Shown here: one piece after another, positions 38,503 through 47,904 of the stretch
Layout of the letters: the number at the start of each line of letters is the position of its first letter
Numbering within the stretch: position 1 is the stretch's first letter
Source of the DNA: Paragemmobacter kunshanensis
GTDB taxonomy: Bacteria > Pseudomonadota > Alphaproteobacteria > Rhodobacterales > Rhodobacteraceae
DNA: 64,000 nucleotides
Reading direction: 5' to 3'
Assembly: GCF_011059185.1 (NCBI RefSeq)
Contig: NZ_JAALFE010000001.1
Location: forward strand, 401,532-465,531
Program-made: the position numbers and the translations under genes
The notes under the pieces: model-generated
What the model was told of the DNA's origin: nothing
The model's input: the letters and a program-made list of their open reading frames with translations, nothing else
The model's database searches: none

Positions 38503-40578
38503 ATGCCCCGCGACCCGCGATACGACCTTCTCTTCCAGCCCGTGCAGATCGGGCCAAAGGTCGCGCGGAACCGTTTCTTTCAGGTGCCTCATGCCTCGGG
38601 GATGACGAACGCCGCGCCGCATGTGCGGGCGGCCTTTCGGGAAACGAAGGCCGAGGGGGGATGGGCGGTCGTGTCGACCGGCGCCTGCTCCATCCATCCC
38701 AGTTCCGATGACAGCCCTTTCCCCTGCGCGACGATGTGGGACGCGGCGGATCTGCGGTCTCATGCACTGATGACGGAAGCTGCGCATCGGCACGGGGCAC
38801 TGGCGGCGATCGAGCTTTGGCATGGCGGCGCGGCGGCGGTGAACCGCACGACGCGCCACGCGCCGCTGTCGCCCTCGGGCGTGCCGTGGATGGCAACGCA
38901 TGTGGGATTCATGTCCTCGGCGCGACCCAAGGTCATGGACGCGCAGGATATCCGGGATCTGATCCGCTGGCATGCCGAAGCGGCAGTGATGGCGGAACGG
39001 GCGGGGTTCGATATCCTCTATGTCTATGCCGGGATGGGCTATCTGCCCTATCAGTTCCTGCTTTCCGACTACAATCATCGCACCGATGACTATGGCGGTT
39101 CCGTCCGCAACCGGGTTCGTCTGGTGGAGCAGTTGATCGACGCCGTGCGCGAAGCGACGCATGGCCGATGCGCCGTGGCGCTGCGCATGTCGATGCAGGA
39201 ACTGCGTGCCCGCCCGTCCGAGACGGCACCGAGCGAAGCGCATGAGGTGATCGGCCATCTGAAGAATGCACCGGACCTGTTCGATGTGAAGATGGACTAT
39301 TCCGCCACCGACTGCGCCGCCAGCCGTTATACGGCAGAAGGCAGCCACGAGCCGGTTGTCGATTTCCTGAAGACCATCACCGACAAGCCTGTGGTGGGGG
39401 TGGGGCGGTTCACCAGCCCCGATACAATGGTTTCGATGGTCAGGCGCGGGGTTCTGGATCTGATCGGCGGCGCGCGGCCTTCGATTGCCGATCCGTTCCT
39501 GCCCAAGAAGATCGAGGAAGGCCGGGTCGAGGATATCCGCGAATGCATCGGCTGCAACATGTGCATTTCAAGCTGGCATGACGGCGTCTGGGTGCGCTGC
39601 ACGCAGAACCCGACGGCAGGCGAGGAATGGCGGCGCGGCTGGCATCCCGAGGTGGTGCGCAAGGACGGCAAGGGGCAGGTTCTGGTGGTGGGTGCTGGGC
39701 CTGCGGGACTTGAGGCCGCGCTGACGCTGGCACGGCGGGGGCATCAGGTGGCGCTGGCCGACAGGGCGCGAGAGTTCGGGGGGCGGCTGCGCTGGGAAAG
39801 CCGGTTGCCCGGGCTGAACCAGTGGCACCGGGTGGTGGATTACCGGATGGGGCAGTTGCAGAAACTGCCCAACGTGTCGCTTTACCCGGAAAGCGCGTTG
39901 TCGGCGGAAGATGTGCGGGATTTCGGGGCCGATCATGTGGTCATCGCCACAGGCGCAAGGTGGCTGCCGCATTTGTGCGGGGCAAATGAACTGCCCTCGG
40001 TGCCGCTGGAAGCGCCGCGTGTCTATACACCCGATGACATCGCGGCAGGTGTCGTGCCGGAAGGCCCTGTCGCCGTATTCGACTATGACAACTATTACCT
40101 CGGCTCTGCGATTGCAGAGCATCTGGCGGGGCAAGGCCGGGCAGTCACCTACATCACCACGGCAGGCGCGGCGGCGGCCTGGGGGTTCATGACAAATGAA
40201 CAGCCCCTGGTGCATCAATCCTTTGCGAAGAAGGGCATCGGGCTGCGGACGCTGGAGGTGGTGACAGGGTTCGACGGGGAACGCCTGCATCTTGCGCAGA
40301 TCTTCAGTGGCGAGGCACGGGAAATGGCGGCGCGGTCGCTGGTGATCGTGGGCTATCGGGCCGGGGGCAGCGCACTGCATGAGGCGCTGGCCGGGACGAT
40401 GCCGCGCGAAAGGCTGCATCTGACGGGGGATGCGCTGGCGCCGGGGGCGATCGTCCATGCGGTCTATCAGGGGCACAAGACGGCGCGTGAACTGGGGTTG
40501 ACGGCGGCGGAAGCGGTGCCGCGCCGGGACGCGCCCTTCGCGCCGCGGGATTTCCAGATGCCGGAGGCCGCCGAATGA
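38503..40578 (+). CDS. trimethylamine-dehydrogenase-like Fe-S flavoprotein, altered active site
   Basis: A 691-residue fusion of an old-yellow-enzyme FMN barrel and a nucleotide-binding module, laid out like trimethylamine/dimethylamine/histamine dehydrogenase: it starts PRDPRYDLLFQPVQIGPKV, the 4Fe-4S ligands are Cys348, Cys351, Cys354 and Cys366, and VLVVGAGPAGLEAALTLARR is the ADP-binding fold. Compared with trimethylamine dehydrogenase as I remember it, the cysteine that binds FMN covalently is Ala31 (QVPHASGM), the active-site His is Met178 (YAGMGYLP), and only one cage tryptophan (Trp358) is evident. It probably oxidises a different N-methyl or secondary amine. The ATG at 38503 follows GGAGG; 38488 is an alternative. 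Coupled to the next gene by ATGA. Confidence 0.88.
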   Translation: MPRDPRYDLLFQPVQIGPKVARNRFFQVPHASGMTNAAPHVRAAFRETKAEGGWAVVSTGACSIHPSSDDSPFPCATMWDAADLRSHALMTEAAHRHGALAAIELWHGGAAAVNRTTRHAPLSPSGVPWMATHVGFMSSARPKVMDAQDIRDLIRWHAEAAVMAERAGFDILYVYAGMGYLPYQFLLSDYNHRTDDYGGSVRNRVRLVEQLIDAVREATHGRCAVALRMSMQELRARPSETAPSEAHEVIGHLKNAPDLFDVKMDYSATDCAASRYTAEGSHEPVVDFLKTITDKPVVGVGRFTSPDTMVSMVRRGVLDLIGGARPSIADPFLPKKIEEGRVEDIRECIGCNMCISSWHDGVWVRCTQNPTAGEEWRRGWHPEVVRKDGKGQVLVVGAGPAGLEAALTLARRGHQVALADRAREFGGRLRWESRLPGLNQWHRVVDYRMGQLQKLPNVSLYPESALSAEDVRDFGADHVVIATGARWLPHLCGANELPSVPLEAPRVYTPDDIAAGVVPEGPVAVFDYDNYYLGSAIAEHLAGQGRAVTYITTAGAAAAWGFMTNEQPLVHQSFAKKGIGLRTLEVVTGFDGERLHLAQIFSGEAREMAARSLVIVGYRAGGSALHEALAGTMPRERLHLTGDALAPGAIVHAVYQGHKTARELGLTAAEAVPRRDAPFAPRDFQMPEAAE

Positions 40579-42098
40579 CACGGGTCGAGGGGCGCAGACG
40601 GCAGGCCGGCCGCCCCTCGGGCGGGGTTCCGCAACGACCCTTCGGCCAGGTGGAGCGGCGGACCGAATGGGTCCGGGTGATTTCCGATGATCAGGTGGCA
40701 GCAATCCATGCGGCGGCGCTGGATGTGCTGGCGCGGCAGGGCATGCGGGTGCTGCATGGTCCGGCGCGCGATCTGTTCGCCGGGGCCGGGGCGCGGGTAG
40801 AGGGTGAGACGGTCCGCCTGGACCCGGCGATGGTGGCGGAACGCCTGGCGACGGTGCCGGCCTCTTTCACGCTGGCTGCGCGCAACCCGGCGAAATCGTT
40901 GAGGATCGGGGGCGGCCATTGCGTCTATGCCTCGGTCGGGGGGCCGGCCTATGTCATGTGCAATGACAAGGGCCGCCGCGACGGCACCTTCGCCGAGATG
41001 TGCGATTTCCTGCGTCTCGTGCAGGGTCTGAACGTCATCCACCAAGAGGGCGGCGGTCCGTTCGAGCCGCTGGACCTGCCCGCGAACACGCGCCATCTGG
41101 ACATCTACCACGCGCAGATCCGGCATCTGGACAAGAACTGGCAGACCCAGACCCTTGGCCATGCGCGCACCATGGACGGGATCGAGATGGCGGCCATCAT
41201 GCTGGGGACAACGGTGGACGGGCTGCGCGGGCGGCCCGTTCTGCTGGGGATCATCAACACCAACTCTCCGCTGCAACTTGACGTGCCGATGGCCGAGGGC
41301 CTGATCGCGATGGCGGCGCATGGGCAGGTGAATGTGATCACGCCTTTCACCTTGGCTGGGGCGATGGCGCCGGTAACGCTGGCCGGGGCGCTGGTGCTGC
41401 AGCATGCCGAGGCGATGGCGGGTATTATCCTCACACAGATCGTGCGGCCGGGCGTGCCGGTGATGTATGGCGGGTTCACGTCGAATGTGGACATGCGGTC
41501 CGGTTCGCCTGCCTTCGGCACGCCCGAATATGCCAAGGCGGCGCAGGCATCGGGGCAACTGGCCCGCCATATCGGCGTGCCGTTCCGATCATCCAATGTG
41601 ACGGCCGCGAATGCGGTGGATGCGCAGGCCGCCTATGAATCGCAGATGGCGCTGTGGGGGGCGTTGACCGGAGGGGCGCATCTTCTGGAACATGCGGCGG
41701 GATGGCTGCATGGCGGTCTGACGGCCAGCTTCGAGAAGCTGATCCTCGATGCCGAGATGTTGCAGATGATGGATGCCTGGTTCGAACCGCTGACAACGAC
41801 CGAGTCCGACCTGGCGCTGGATGCCATTCTGGAGGCAGGGGCGGGCGGGCATTTCTTCGGCACGGCGCATACGATGGAACGCTATGAGCGGGCCTTTCAT
41901 GCGCCGATGGTGTCGAACTGGGACAACTACCCGAACTGGCTGCAGCGCGGCGGGATCGACGCGCGGGCGCGGGCGAATACGGTCTGGAAAGAGCTTTTGG
42001 CGCAGGCCGAGGATCCACCCCTTGATGCCGCAGTGGACGAGGCGCTGAGCGCCTATGTCACGCGGCGCAAGGCCGAAGGCGGGGCACCGATGAACTGA
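40575..42098 (+). CDS. MttB-family (non-pyrrolysine) methyltransferase
   Basis: A 507-residue TIM-barrel protein of the trimethylamine methyltransferase family; no in-frame amber codon is present, so it belongs to the large non-pyrrolysine branch that includes glycine betaine and related quaternary-amine demethylases. Recognisable parts are VRLDPAMVAERLATVPASF, YVMCNDKGRRDGTFAEMCDF, a central GIINTNSPLQLDVPMAEGLI, and ITPFTLAGAMAPVTLAGAL. Such enzymes pass a methyl group to a corrinoid protein, yet none is encoded nearby. The first 25 residues are Arg/Gly-rich, as in many homologues. It overlaps both neighbours by 1 to 4 bases. Confidence 0.88.
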   Translation: MTRVEGRRRQAGRPSGGVPQRPFGQVERRTEWVRVISDDQVAAIHAAALDVLARQGMRVLHGPARDLFAGAGARVEGETVRLDPAMVAERLATVPASFTLAARNPAKSLRIGGGHCVYASVGGPAYVMCNDKGRRDGTFAEMCDFLRLVQGLNVIHQEGGGPFEPLDLPANTRHLDIYHAQIRHLDKNWQTQTLGHARTMDGIEMAAIMLGTTVDGLRGRPVLLGIINTNSPLQLDVPMAEGLIAMAAHGQVNVITPFTLAGAMAPVTLAGALVLQHAEAMAGIILTQIVRPGVPVMYGGFTSNVDMRSGSPAFGTPEYAKAAQASGQLARHIGVPFRSSNVTAANAVDAQAAYESQMALWGALTGGAHLLEHAAGWLHGGLTASFEKLILDAEMLQMMDAWFEPLTTTESDLALDAILEAGAGGHFFGTAHTMERYERAFHAPMVSNWDNYPNWLQRGGIDARARANTVWKELLAQAEDPPLDAAVDEALSAYVTRRKAEGGAPMN

Positions 42099-44134
42099 TG
42101 GCGAAGGGCAGGGGGGCGACGGTTCGGACAGAGTATCCCTACGGGCTAAGGGAGATCGAGAACATCTGGGTGCCGATGCCTGATGGCGTGCGTCTGGCAG
42201 GAAGGTTGTGGTTGCCCGAAGGGGCGGGAAAGGTGCCGCTGATCCTGGAATATCTGCCCTATCGCAAGCGTGACGGGACACGGGCGCGGGACGAGAAGAT
42301 GCATCGCTATCTTGCCCGCCACGGCTATGCCTGCCTGCGGCTGGATATCCGCGGGACAGGAGACAGCGAAGGCATCATCGACGACGAATATTCGGTGCAG
42401 GAACAGCTGGATGGCGTCGCCGCGATAGATTGGCTCGCTGCCCAGGAATGGTGCGACGGGCAGGTGGCGATGATCGGCATCAGCTGGGGCGGGTTCAACG
42501 GGCTGCAGATCGCCGCCCGCCAGCCGCCCGCGCTGAAGACGATCATCACCGTGGGTTCCACCGACGATCGCTATGCGACCGACATCCACTGGGTCGGCGG
42601 TTGCCTGTCGAAGGACAATTTCGATTGGTCCTCGACCATGTTCGCGCATCAGGATCTGCCCCCCGATCCCGCCATCGTGGGCGATGCCTGGCGCGAGATG
42701 TGGCAGGCGCGGATGGAGGCGAACACCCCCTGGATCCTGACATGGCTGCGCCACCAGTCGCGCGATGACTACTGGAAGCAGGGATCGGTCTGCGAGGATT
42801 TCAGCCGGATCACCATTCCCGTCTACGCGGTGTCGGGTTGGGCCGACAATTACTCGGAAGCGGTGCCACGCCTGTTGGCGGGCCTTTCCGGCCCCCGGCG
42901 CGGGTTGATCGGCCCCTGGGCGCATTCCTACCCGCAAGACGTGACCGTTGAACCTGCCATCGGCTGGCTGCAAGAGGTGCTGCGCTGGTGCGATCACTGG
43001 ATGAAGGGGCGCGATACCGGCATCATGGACGAGCCGCTTCTGCGGGCCTGGATGCAGGACAGCGTGCCACCGAAGACTTGCTATACCGAACGCCCGGGCC
43101 GTTGGGTGGCCGAGGATCAGTGGCCATCTTCCCGGATCGAACAGCGGCAACTGCCCCTCGGGGCCGATGGCAGGCTGGGCGCTGACGGGGAGGGCATGGT
43201 TTCCATCTGCTCGCCACTTTGGGTCGGTCTGGCCGCGGGCGAGGTGGGGCGCTATGGCAATGACGCGGAATGGGCGCCAGACCAGCGCGAGGATGACGGG
43301 GGCTCTCTGGTCTTCGTCACGGAACCTCTGGCAGAGGATCTGGAGATCCTGGGCGCGCCCCAACTGCACCTGACCTTTTCCAGCGACAAGCCGCAGGCGC
43401 TGGTTTCGGTGCGGGTCAATGATGTGGCGCCCGGCGGGGCATCCACCCGCGTGGCCATTGGCCATCTGAACCTGTGCCACCGCTTCGGGCATGGCAATCC
43501 GCAGGCCCTGATCCCCGGCGAGGTGACCACCGCAACTGTGGATCTGGATGATATCGCGCACCGCTTCCCGGCCGGGCATCGGATCGCGGTATCCATTTCA
43601 ACGGTCTACTGGCCGATTGCCTGGCCTTCCCCGGAACTGGCAACCCTGACGATCCGGCTGGGCGAGAGTGCGCTGCAACTGCCGATCCGCCCGCCGCAGG
43701 CAGGGGATGCAAAGCTGCGCCGCTTCGATCCGGCGGAACAGGCGGATTGCGCCCCGCAGCACGATCTGCCCATCGACCCGGCGCTGCCCGCGATCCGGCG
43801 AACCGTCCGGCGTGATCTTCTGTCCGGGGAAAGCGTCGTGGATTTCCCACGCTGGACCTATGCAACCGAAATGCCTGCCATCGGGCAGACGCATCGCGGC
43901 ACCGGCTATGCCCGCTATCGCATCACCGAGGGCGATCCGCTGAGCGCGCGCTGCGAGACGGGATATACCGTGCAGATCGAGCGCGCCGACACCACGATCC
44001 GGCATGAGAGCGAAGGATCCCTCTCCTGTGATGCCACCCATTTCATCGTGGAGATGCGGCTGAGGATTACCGAGAACGGCAGGCCCGTCTTTTCCCGCGA
44101 CTGGCACGAAAGGATAGCGCGTGATCACATGTAG
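42098..44134 (+). CDS. CocE/NonD-family alpha/beta hydrolase
   Basis: A 678-residue hydrolase of the X-Pro dipeptidyl-peptidase/cocaine esterase family: an alpha/beta core with the nucleophile Ser129 (MIGISWGGFNG), acid Asp250 (VSGWADNY) and base His276 (GPWAHSYP), followed by the C-terminal jelly-roll domain (LEILGAPQLHLTFSSDKPQA onward). Members cleave esters, amides or X-Pro peptides. No signal peptide is seen, so it acts in the cytosol on an imported compound. It overlaps the MttB stop (TGATG) and precedes a peptide-type transporter, suggesting that the imported substrate is split here to release the amine part. Confidence 0.9.
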   Translation: MAKGRGATVRTEYPYGLREIENIWVPMPDGVRLAGRLWLPEGAGKVPLILEYLPYRKRDGTRARDEKMHRYLARHGYACLRLDIRGTGDSEGIIDDEYSVQEQLDGVAAIDWLAAQEWCDGQVAMIGISWGGFNGLQIAARQPPALKTIITVGSTDDRYATDIHWVGGCLSKDNFDWSSTMFAHQDLPPDPAIVGDAWREMWQARMEANTPWILTWLRHQSRDDYWKQGSVCEDFSRITIPVYAVSGWADNYSEAVPRLLAGLSGPRRGLIGPWAHSYPQDVTVEPAIGWLQEVLRWCDHWMKGRDTGIMDEPLLRAWMQDSVPPKTCYTERPGRWVAEDQWPSSRIEQRQLPLGADGRLGADGEGMVSICSPLWVGLAAGEVGRYGNDAEWAPDQREDDGGSLVFVTEPLAEDLEILGAPQLHLTFSSDKPQALVSVRVNDVAPGGASTRVAIGHLNLCHRFGHGNPQALIPGEVTTATVDLDDIAHRFPAGHRIAVSISTVYWPIAWPSPELATLTIRLGESALQLPIRPPQAGDAKLRRFDPAEQADCAPQHDLPIDPALPAIRRTVRRDLLSGESVVDFPRWTYATEMPAIGQTHRGTGYARYRITEGDPLSARCETGYTVQIERADTTIRHESEGSLSCDATHFIVEMRLRITENGRPVFSRDWHERIARDHM

Positions 44135-44152
44135 CAAGCGGGGGGCGGGCTG

Positions 44153-45103
44153 ATGCTGGCCTATGCGATCCGGCGACTGGGGCTTTCGGTCCTGATCCTG
44201 ATCGTGGTCATGACGGCCATGTATGGCATGGTCTTTCTGGTGCCGGGGGATCCGGCTTCGCTGGCGCTGGGCCCGCGTGCGACGCCGGAACTGAAAGAGG
44301 CGCTGCGCGAAAGGATGGGGCTGGATCAACCGATCCTGACGCAGATCCTCTATTTCTTCGGCAATGTGCTGCAGGGCGATCTGGGTGTCGATGTCTGGTC
44401 GAGGCGCCCGGTTCTTGACCAGATCCTTGAGGTGTTTCCCAATACGCTGATCCTTGGGATCGTGGCACTGGGTTGGGCGCTGATCATGGGCGTCCTTCTG
44501 GGATGTGCGGCCGTGGTCTGGCGCGATTCCTGGGCTGATCGGCTGCTCGGGGTGTTGTCGGTCAGCATGATTTCGGTCCCGTCCTTCGTCGTGGCGCTTT
44601 ATGCGCTGATCGTCTTCGCTGTCTGGCTGAACTGGTTGCCCGCCATCGGCGCGGGCGAAAAGGGCGACATCGGCAGCCAGATCCGCGCGCTGATCCTGCC
44701 CGCCTTCGCGGTGGGGATCGGCTGGGTCGGCTATCTTGCCCGGCTGATCCGCGCCTCGTTGCTTGAGGTGATGGAGGCCCCGCATATCCGCACAGCCCGT
44801 GCCTTTGGCATGACAGAGCGCGACATCATCTTCGGTCACGCCCTGCGCGTGGCCATCGTTCCCACCATTTCCGTGCTTGCCATCGGCTTTGGGTCGATCC
44901 TGTCGAGCGCGGTTTTCGTCGAAAGCGTGTTCTCGCGTCCGGGTATCGGAACCTTGATCACGGGGGCCGTGGAAAAGCGCAACTATCCGGTCGTGATGGG
45001 ATGCGTGCTGTTCATGACGGCCTTTTACCTGTTCATCGTGACTGCCGCCGATCTCTTGATTGCGCGGCTTGATCCAAGGGTGCGCGATGTCCTCCGCGGT
45101 TGA
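44153..45103 (+). CDS. peptide/nickel-type ABC transporter permease (DppB-like)
   Basis: A 316-residue permease with the usual N-terminal span (RLGLSVLILIVVMTAMYGMV), a large periplasmic loop with FLVPGDPASLALG, and the EAA-like region RTARAFGMTERDIIFGHALR. ESVFSRPGIGTLITGAVEKR is typical of DppB. It lies 18 bases after the hydrolase gene behind a G-rich ribosome site and overlaps the second permease by 17 bases. Confidence 0.93.
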   Translation: MLAYAIRRLGLSVLILIVVMTAMYGMVFLVPGDPASLALGPRATPELKEALRERMGLDQPILTQILYFFGNVLQGDLGVDVWSRRPVLDQILEVFPNTLILGIVALGWALIMGVLLGCAAVVWRDSWADRLLGVLSVSMISVPSFVVALYALIVFAVWLNWLPAIGAGEKGDIGSQIRALILPAFAVGIGWVGYLARLIRASLLEVMEAPHIRTARAFGMTERDIIFGHALRVAIVPTISVLAIGFGSILSSAVFVESVFSRPGIGTLITGAVEKRNYPVVMGCVLFMTAFYLFIVTAADLLIARLDPRVRDVLRG

Positions 45104-45962
45104 TGGCGCGAATCCGGTGCGGCGCGGCATCGGTCGCGCATTGGTGGCCGACCGGATGGGGCTGGCGGGGCTGGTGCTGGTGGTGGCCTTCCTGATGATG
45201 GCCCTGCTGGCGCCGTGGATCGCCCCCTATGATCCCATCGCGCTGGATGTGAAGGCGCGGTTTCAGCCACCATCGGCCCAGCATTGGGCGGGAACGGATC
45301 ACCTTGGCCGGGATCTGCTGTCACGGATCATCTGGGGTGCGCGGCTGGCTTTGGGGATTGCAATGACCTCGATCGGCATTGCGGGGGCCATCGGGCTGAT
45401 CCTCGGGCTGATTGCGGGGCATGGGCCGCGCTGGCTGGACGGCATCCTTGTCCTGATCTTCGACAGCATGTCATCCTTGCCGATGATCTTCTTCGCCCTT
45501 GCGGTGATCACCGTGCTTGGCCCCGGCACGGCAACCCTGATCTTCGTGATCGTGCTGGTGTCCTTTCCCGCCTATGCGCGCCTGATCCGCACCCAGACGC
45601 TTGCCCTGACACAGGCGGATTACATCCTTGCCGAGCGCGCAATGGGGGCCGGATCGGCCCGGATCATCCTGATCCACCTGCTGCCCAATGTCATTGGTCC
45701 GCTTGTCATCCTGATCTGCATGGACATCCCGGTTGTCATCATGCTGGAGGCGGGGCTGAGTTACCTCAACCTCGGGGTAAAGCCACCCTCGCCATCCTGG
45801 GGAAACATCCTTTCGGAAGGCTACAACGCCCTGCGGCAGGCGCCCCATGTGGTGCTGGTGGCGGGCGTTCCACTGGTTCTGGCGACGCTGGGCTTCACCT
45901 TCCTTGGCGAAGGGCTGCGCGACGTCCTCGATCCCCGCGGTGCCGGGCGGAGGTGGGGATGA
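45087..45962 (+). CDS. peptide/nickel-type ABC transporter permease (DppC-like)
   Basis: A 291-residue second permease with the N-terminal DppC domain (DRMGLAGLVLVVAFLMMALL, PYDPIALDVKARFQPPSAQH), GTDHLGRDLLSRIIWGARLA and the EAA loop LAERAMGAGSARIILIHLLP. The ATG at 45087 is inside the DppB gene; this overlap is usual. The stop overlaps the next gene by ATGA. Confidence 0.93.
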   Translation: MSSAVDGANPVRRGIGRALVADRMGLAGLVLVVAFLMMALLAPWIAPYDPIALDVKARFQPPSAQHWAGTDHLGRDLLSRIIWGARLALGIAMTSIGIAGAIGLILGLIAGHGPRWLDGILVLIFDSMSSLPMIFFALAVITVLGPGTATLIFVIVLVSFPAYARLIRTQTLALTQADYILAERAMGAGSARIILIHLLPNVIGPLVILICMDIPVVIMLEAGLSYLNLGVKPPSPSWGNILSEGYNALRQAPHVVLVAGVPLVLATLGFTFLGEGLRDVLDPRGAGRRWG

Positions 45963-46918
45963 CTGCGATCATCTCGGTCGAGAATCTGTCGATCAGCTAT
46001 CGGGTGCCGGGGGGAAACCTTCGGGCACTTCGCGATGTATCGCTGTCCGTCGCCCGCGGCGAGGTTCTGGGCATCATGGGCGAAAGCGGCTGCGGGAAAT
46101 CCACCCTGGCGGCGGCCATGATCAATCTTCTTCCCACGGGCGCCCGGATTTCGGCCGGGGCGGTGCGCCTGGCAGGAACCGACATGCTGCGCCTGTCGCC
46201 AGAGGACCAGCGCCGCCTGCGCGGCAGATCCGTCGCCATGGTCTTTCAGGACCCGATGACAGCCTTCAACCCGGTTCTGACGATCGGCCGCCAACTGGCG
46301 GATTTCGCCGGTGCCCATGATCCGGCCCGCGCCGCGCCCGCGGCGCTGGCCGCCATGCTGGGCCGCGTCGGCATCCCCGATCCGCAGCGCTGCCTTGACC
46401 GCTATCCGCACGAACTTTCGGGCGGCATGCGCCAGCGTGTCGCCATTGCCGCGGCCCTGCTGATGCAACCCGATGTCCTGATCGCGGATGAACCGACAAC
46501 CGCGCTGGACGTGACGATGGAGGCGCAGATCATCCACCTTCTGCGCGACCTGCGCAGCAGTTTCGACGGGGCCATCGTCATCGTCACCCATCACCTTGGT
46601 GTCATCGCCGAACTTTGCGACCGCGTGGCCGTCATGTATGCAGGCCAGGTGGTCGAGGAAGGCCCTGTCGACAGCCTGTTCCACGATCCCCGCCATCCCT
46701 ATACCCGCGCGTTGCTGGCCTGCGATCCGGCGGTGGTCGATCCTGCCTCGGGGCGCCTGCCTGCCATCGGGGGCAGGATCCCGGATCTGACGGCCCTGCC
46801 CGAGGGATGCGCCTTTGCCCCACGCTGCGGCATGGCCCAACCCGCCTGCGCAAGCCCGGTTCCGCGCCACCACCCCGGCCCCGGGCGATCAGTCCTATGC
46901 CACGGGGCCGGGCCATGA
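45959..46918 (+). CDS. peptide-type ABC transporter ATP-binding protein (DppD-like)
   Basis: A 319-residue ATPase: Walker [17 protein letters not shown]-loop [13 protein letters not shown], signature [15 protein letters not shown], Walker [13 protein letters not shown], and the C-terminal oligopeptide-transporter extension with cysteines ([14 protein letters not shown]) that in this subfamily may bind an Fe-S cluster. Start and stop overlap the flanking genes as ATGA. Confidence 0.94.
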   Translation: MTAIISVENLSISYRVPGGNLRALRDVSLSVARGEVLGIMGESGCGKSTLAAAMINLLPTGARISAGAVRLAGTDMLRLSPEDQRRLRGRSVAMVFQDPMTAFNPVLTIGRQLADFAGAHDPARAAPAALAAMLGRVGIPDPQRCLDRYPHELSGGMRQRVAIAAALLMQPDVLIADEPTTALDVTMEAQIIHLLRDLRSSFDGAIVIVTHHLGVIAELCDRVAVMYAGQVVEEGPVDSLFHDPRHPYTRALLACDPAVVDPASGRLPAIGGRIPDLTALPEGCAFAPRCGMAQPACASPVPRHHPGPGRSVLCHGAGP

Positions 46919-47904
46919 AGACGGTTCTCGATCTGCGCGATGTTTCGGTCGACCTGCCGCTGGGGGGCTTTCTTTCCCGGGCACGGCTGCCAATCCTTCT
47001 GGATGTCTCGCTTGGCATCGCGGCGGGGGAAAGCGTGGCGCTGGTCGGGGAAAGCGGATCGGGCAAGACGACGCTCGCCCGCGCGGTGATGGGGCTTCAG
47101 CCCATTTCGCGCGGCACCATGTCACTGGATGACCAGCCCTTGTCGACCGCCGCCGATTTCACCCGCATGCGCCGCCAAGCGGCGATGATGTTCCAGGATG
47201 CGACGGCCTCACTCTCGCCGCGGCTGACGGTGGGCTACCTGATCACCGAACCCTTCCGGATTCACGGCCAGCCGCTTGCCGATCCAGAGACGACGGCGCG
47301 CGACCTTCTGGCCATGGTCGGGCTTCCGCCCGCCATCGCAGGGCGCTATCCGCATGAATTGTCGGGCGGGCAGGCGCGGCGCATCGGGGTGGCACGCGCG
47401 CTTGCCCTGAAGCCGCGGCTGCTGATCGCGGATGAACCGACGGCGGGCCTTGATGTTTCCGTCCAGGCCGAGGTTCTGAACCTGCTGTCGGACCTGCGCC
47501 GCGACATGGGCCTTGCCTATCTGATCATCACCCACAACCTTGCCCTTGTCCGCCATGTCGCGGATCGCGTCGTGGTCCTTTATCTGGGCCGCGTGGTGGA
47601 ACAGGGGCCAACCGCACAGGTCTTTGCCAAGCCCGCCCATCCCTACACCGCCAGCCTGATCGCCGCCGAACCGAAACCGGATCCGCGCCAGCGCCGCGCC
47701 GATCTGGCGATCCGGGGCGAGGTGCCATCGGTCCTGCGGCGGCCTTCGGGATGCGAATTCCACGCGCGCTGCCCGCTTGCGCGCGATCTTTGCCGACGGG
47801 TGGCGCCCGCCTTGGCCAGCACGGGGCCCGGGCGCATGGCGCGTTGCCATTTCGCCGTGACGACACAACAGGAACAGGGAGAAGAACATGCAGTGGAGAA
47901 CTGA
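46915..47904 (+). CDS. peptide-type ABC transporter ATP-binding protein (DppF-like)
   Basis: A 329-residue second ATPase: Walker A GESGSGKTTLARAVM, Q-loop MFQDATASLSPRL, signature LSGGQARRIGVARAL, Walker B LLIADEPTAGLD, and the C-terminal CEFHARCPLARDLC cysteine block. It starts within the preceding stop and overlaps the binding-protein gene by 17 bases. Confidence 0.94.
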   Translation: MKTVLDLRDVSVDLPLGGFLSRARLPILLDVSLGIAAGESVALVGESGSGKTTLARAVMGLQPISRGTMSLDDQPLSTAADFTRMRRQAAMMFQDATASLSPRLTVGYLITEPFRIHGQPLADPETTARDLLAMVGLPPAIAGRYPHELSGGQARRIGVARALALKPRLLIADEPTAGLDVSVQAEVLNLLSDLRRDMGLAYLIITHNLALVRHVADRVVVLYLGRVVEQGPTAQVFAKPAHPYTASLIAAEPKPDPRQRRADLAIRGEVPSVLRRPSGCEFHARCPLARDLCRRVAPALASTGPGRMARCHFAVTTQQEQGEEHAVEN

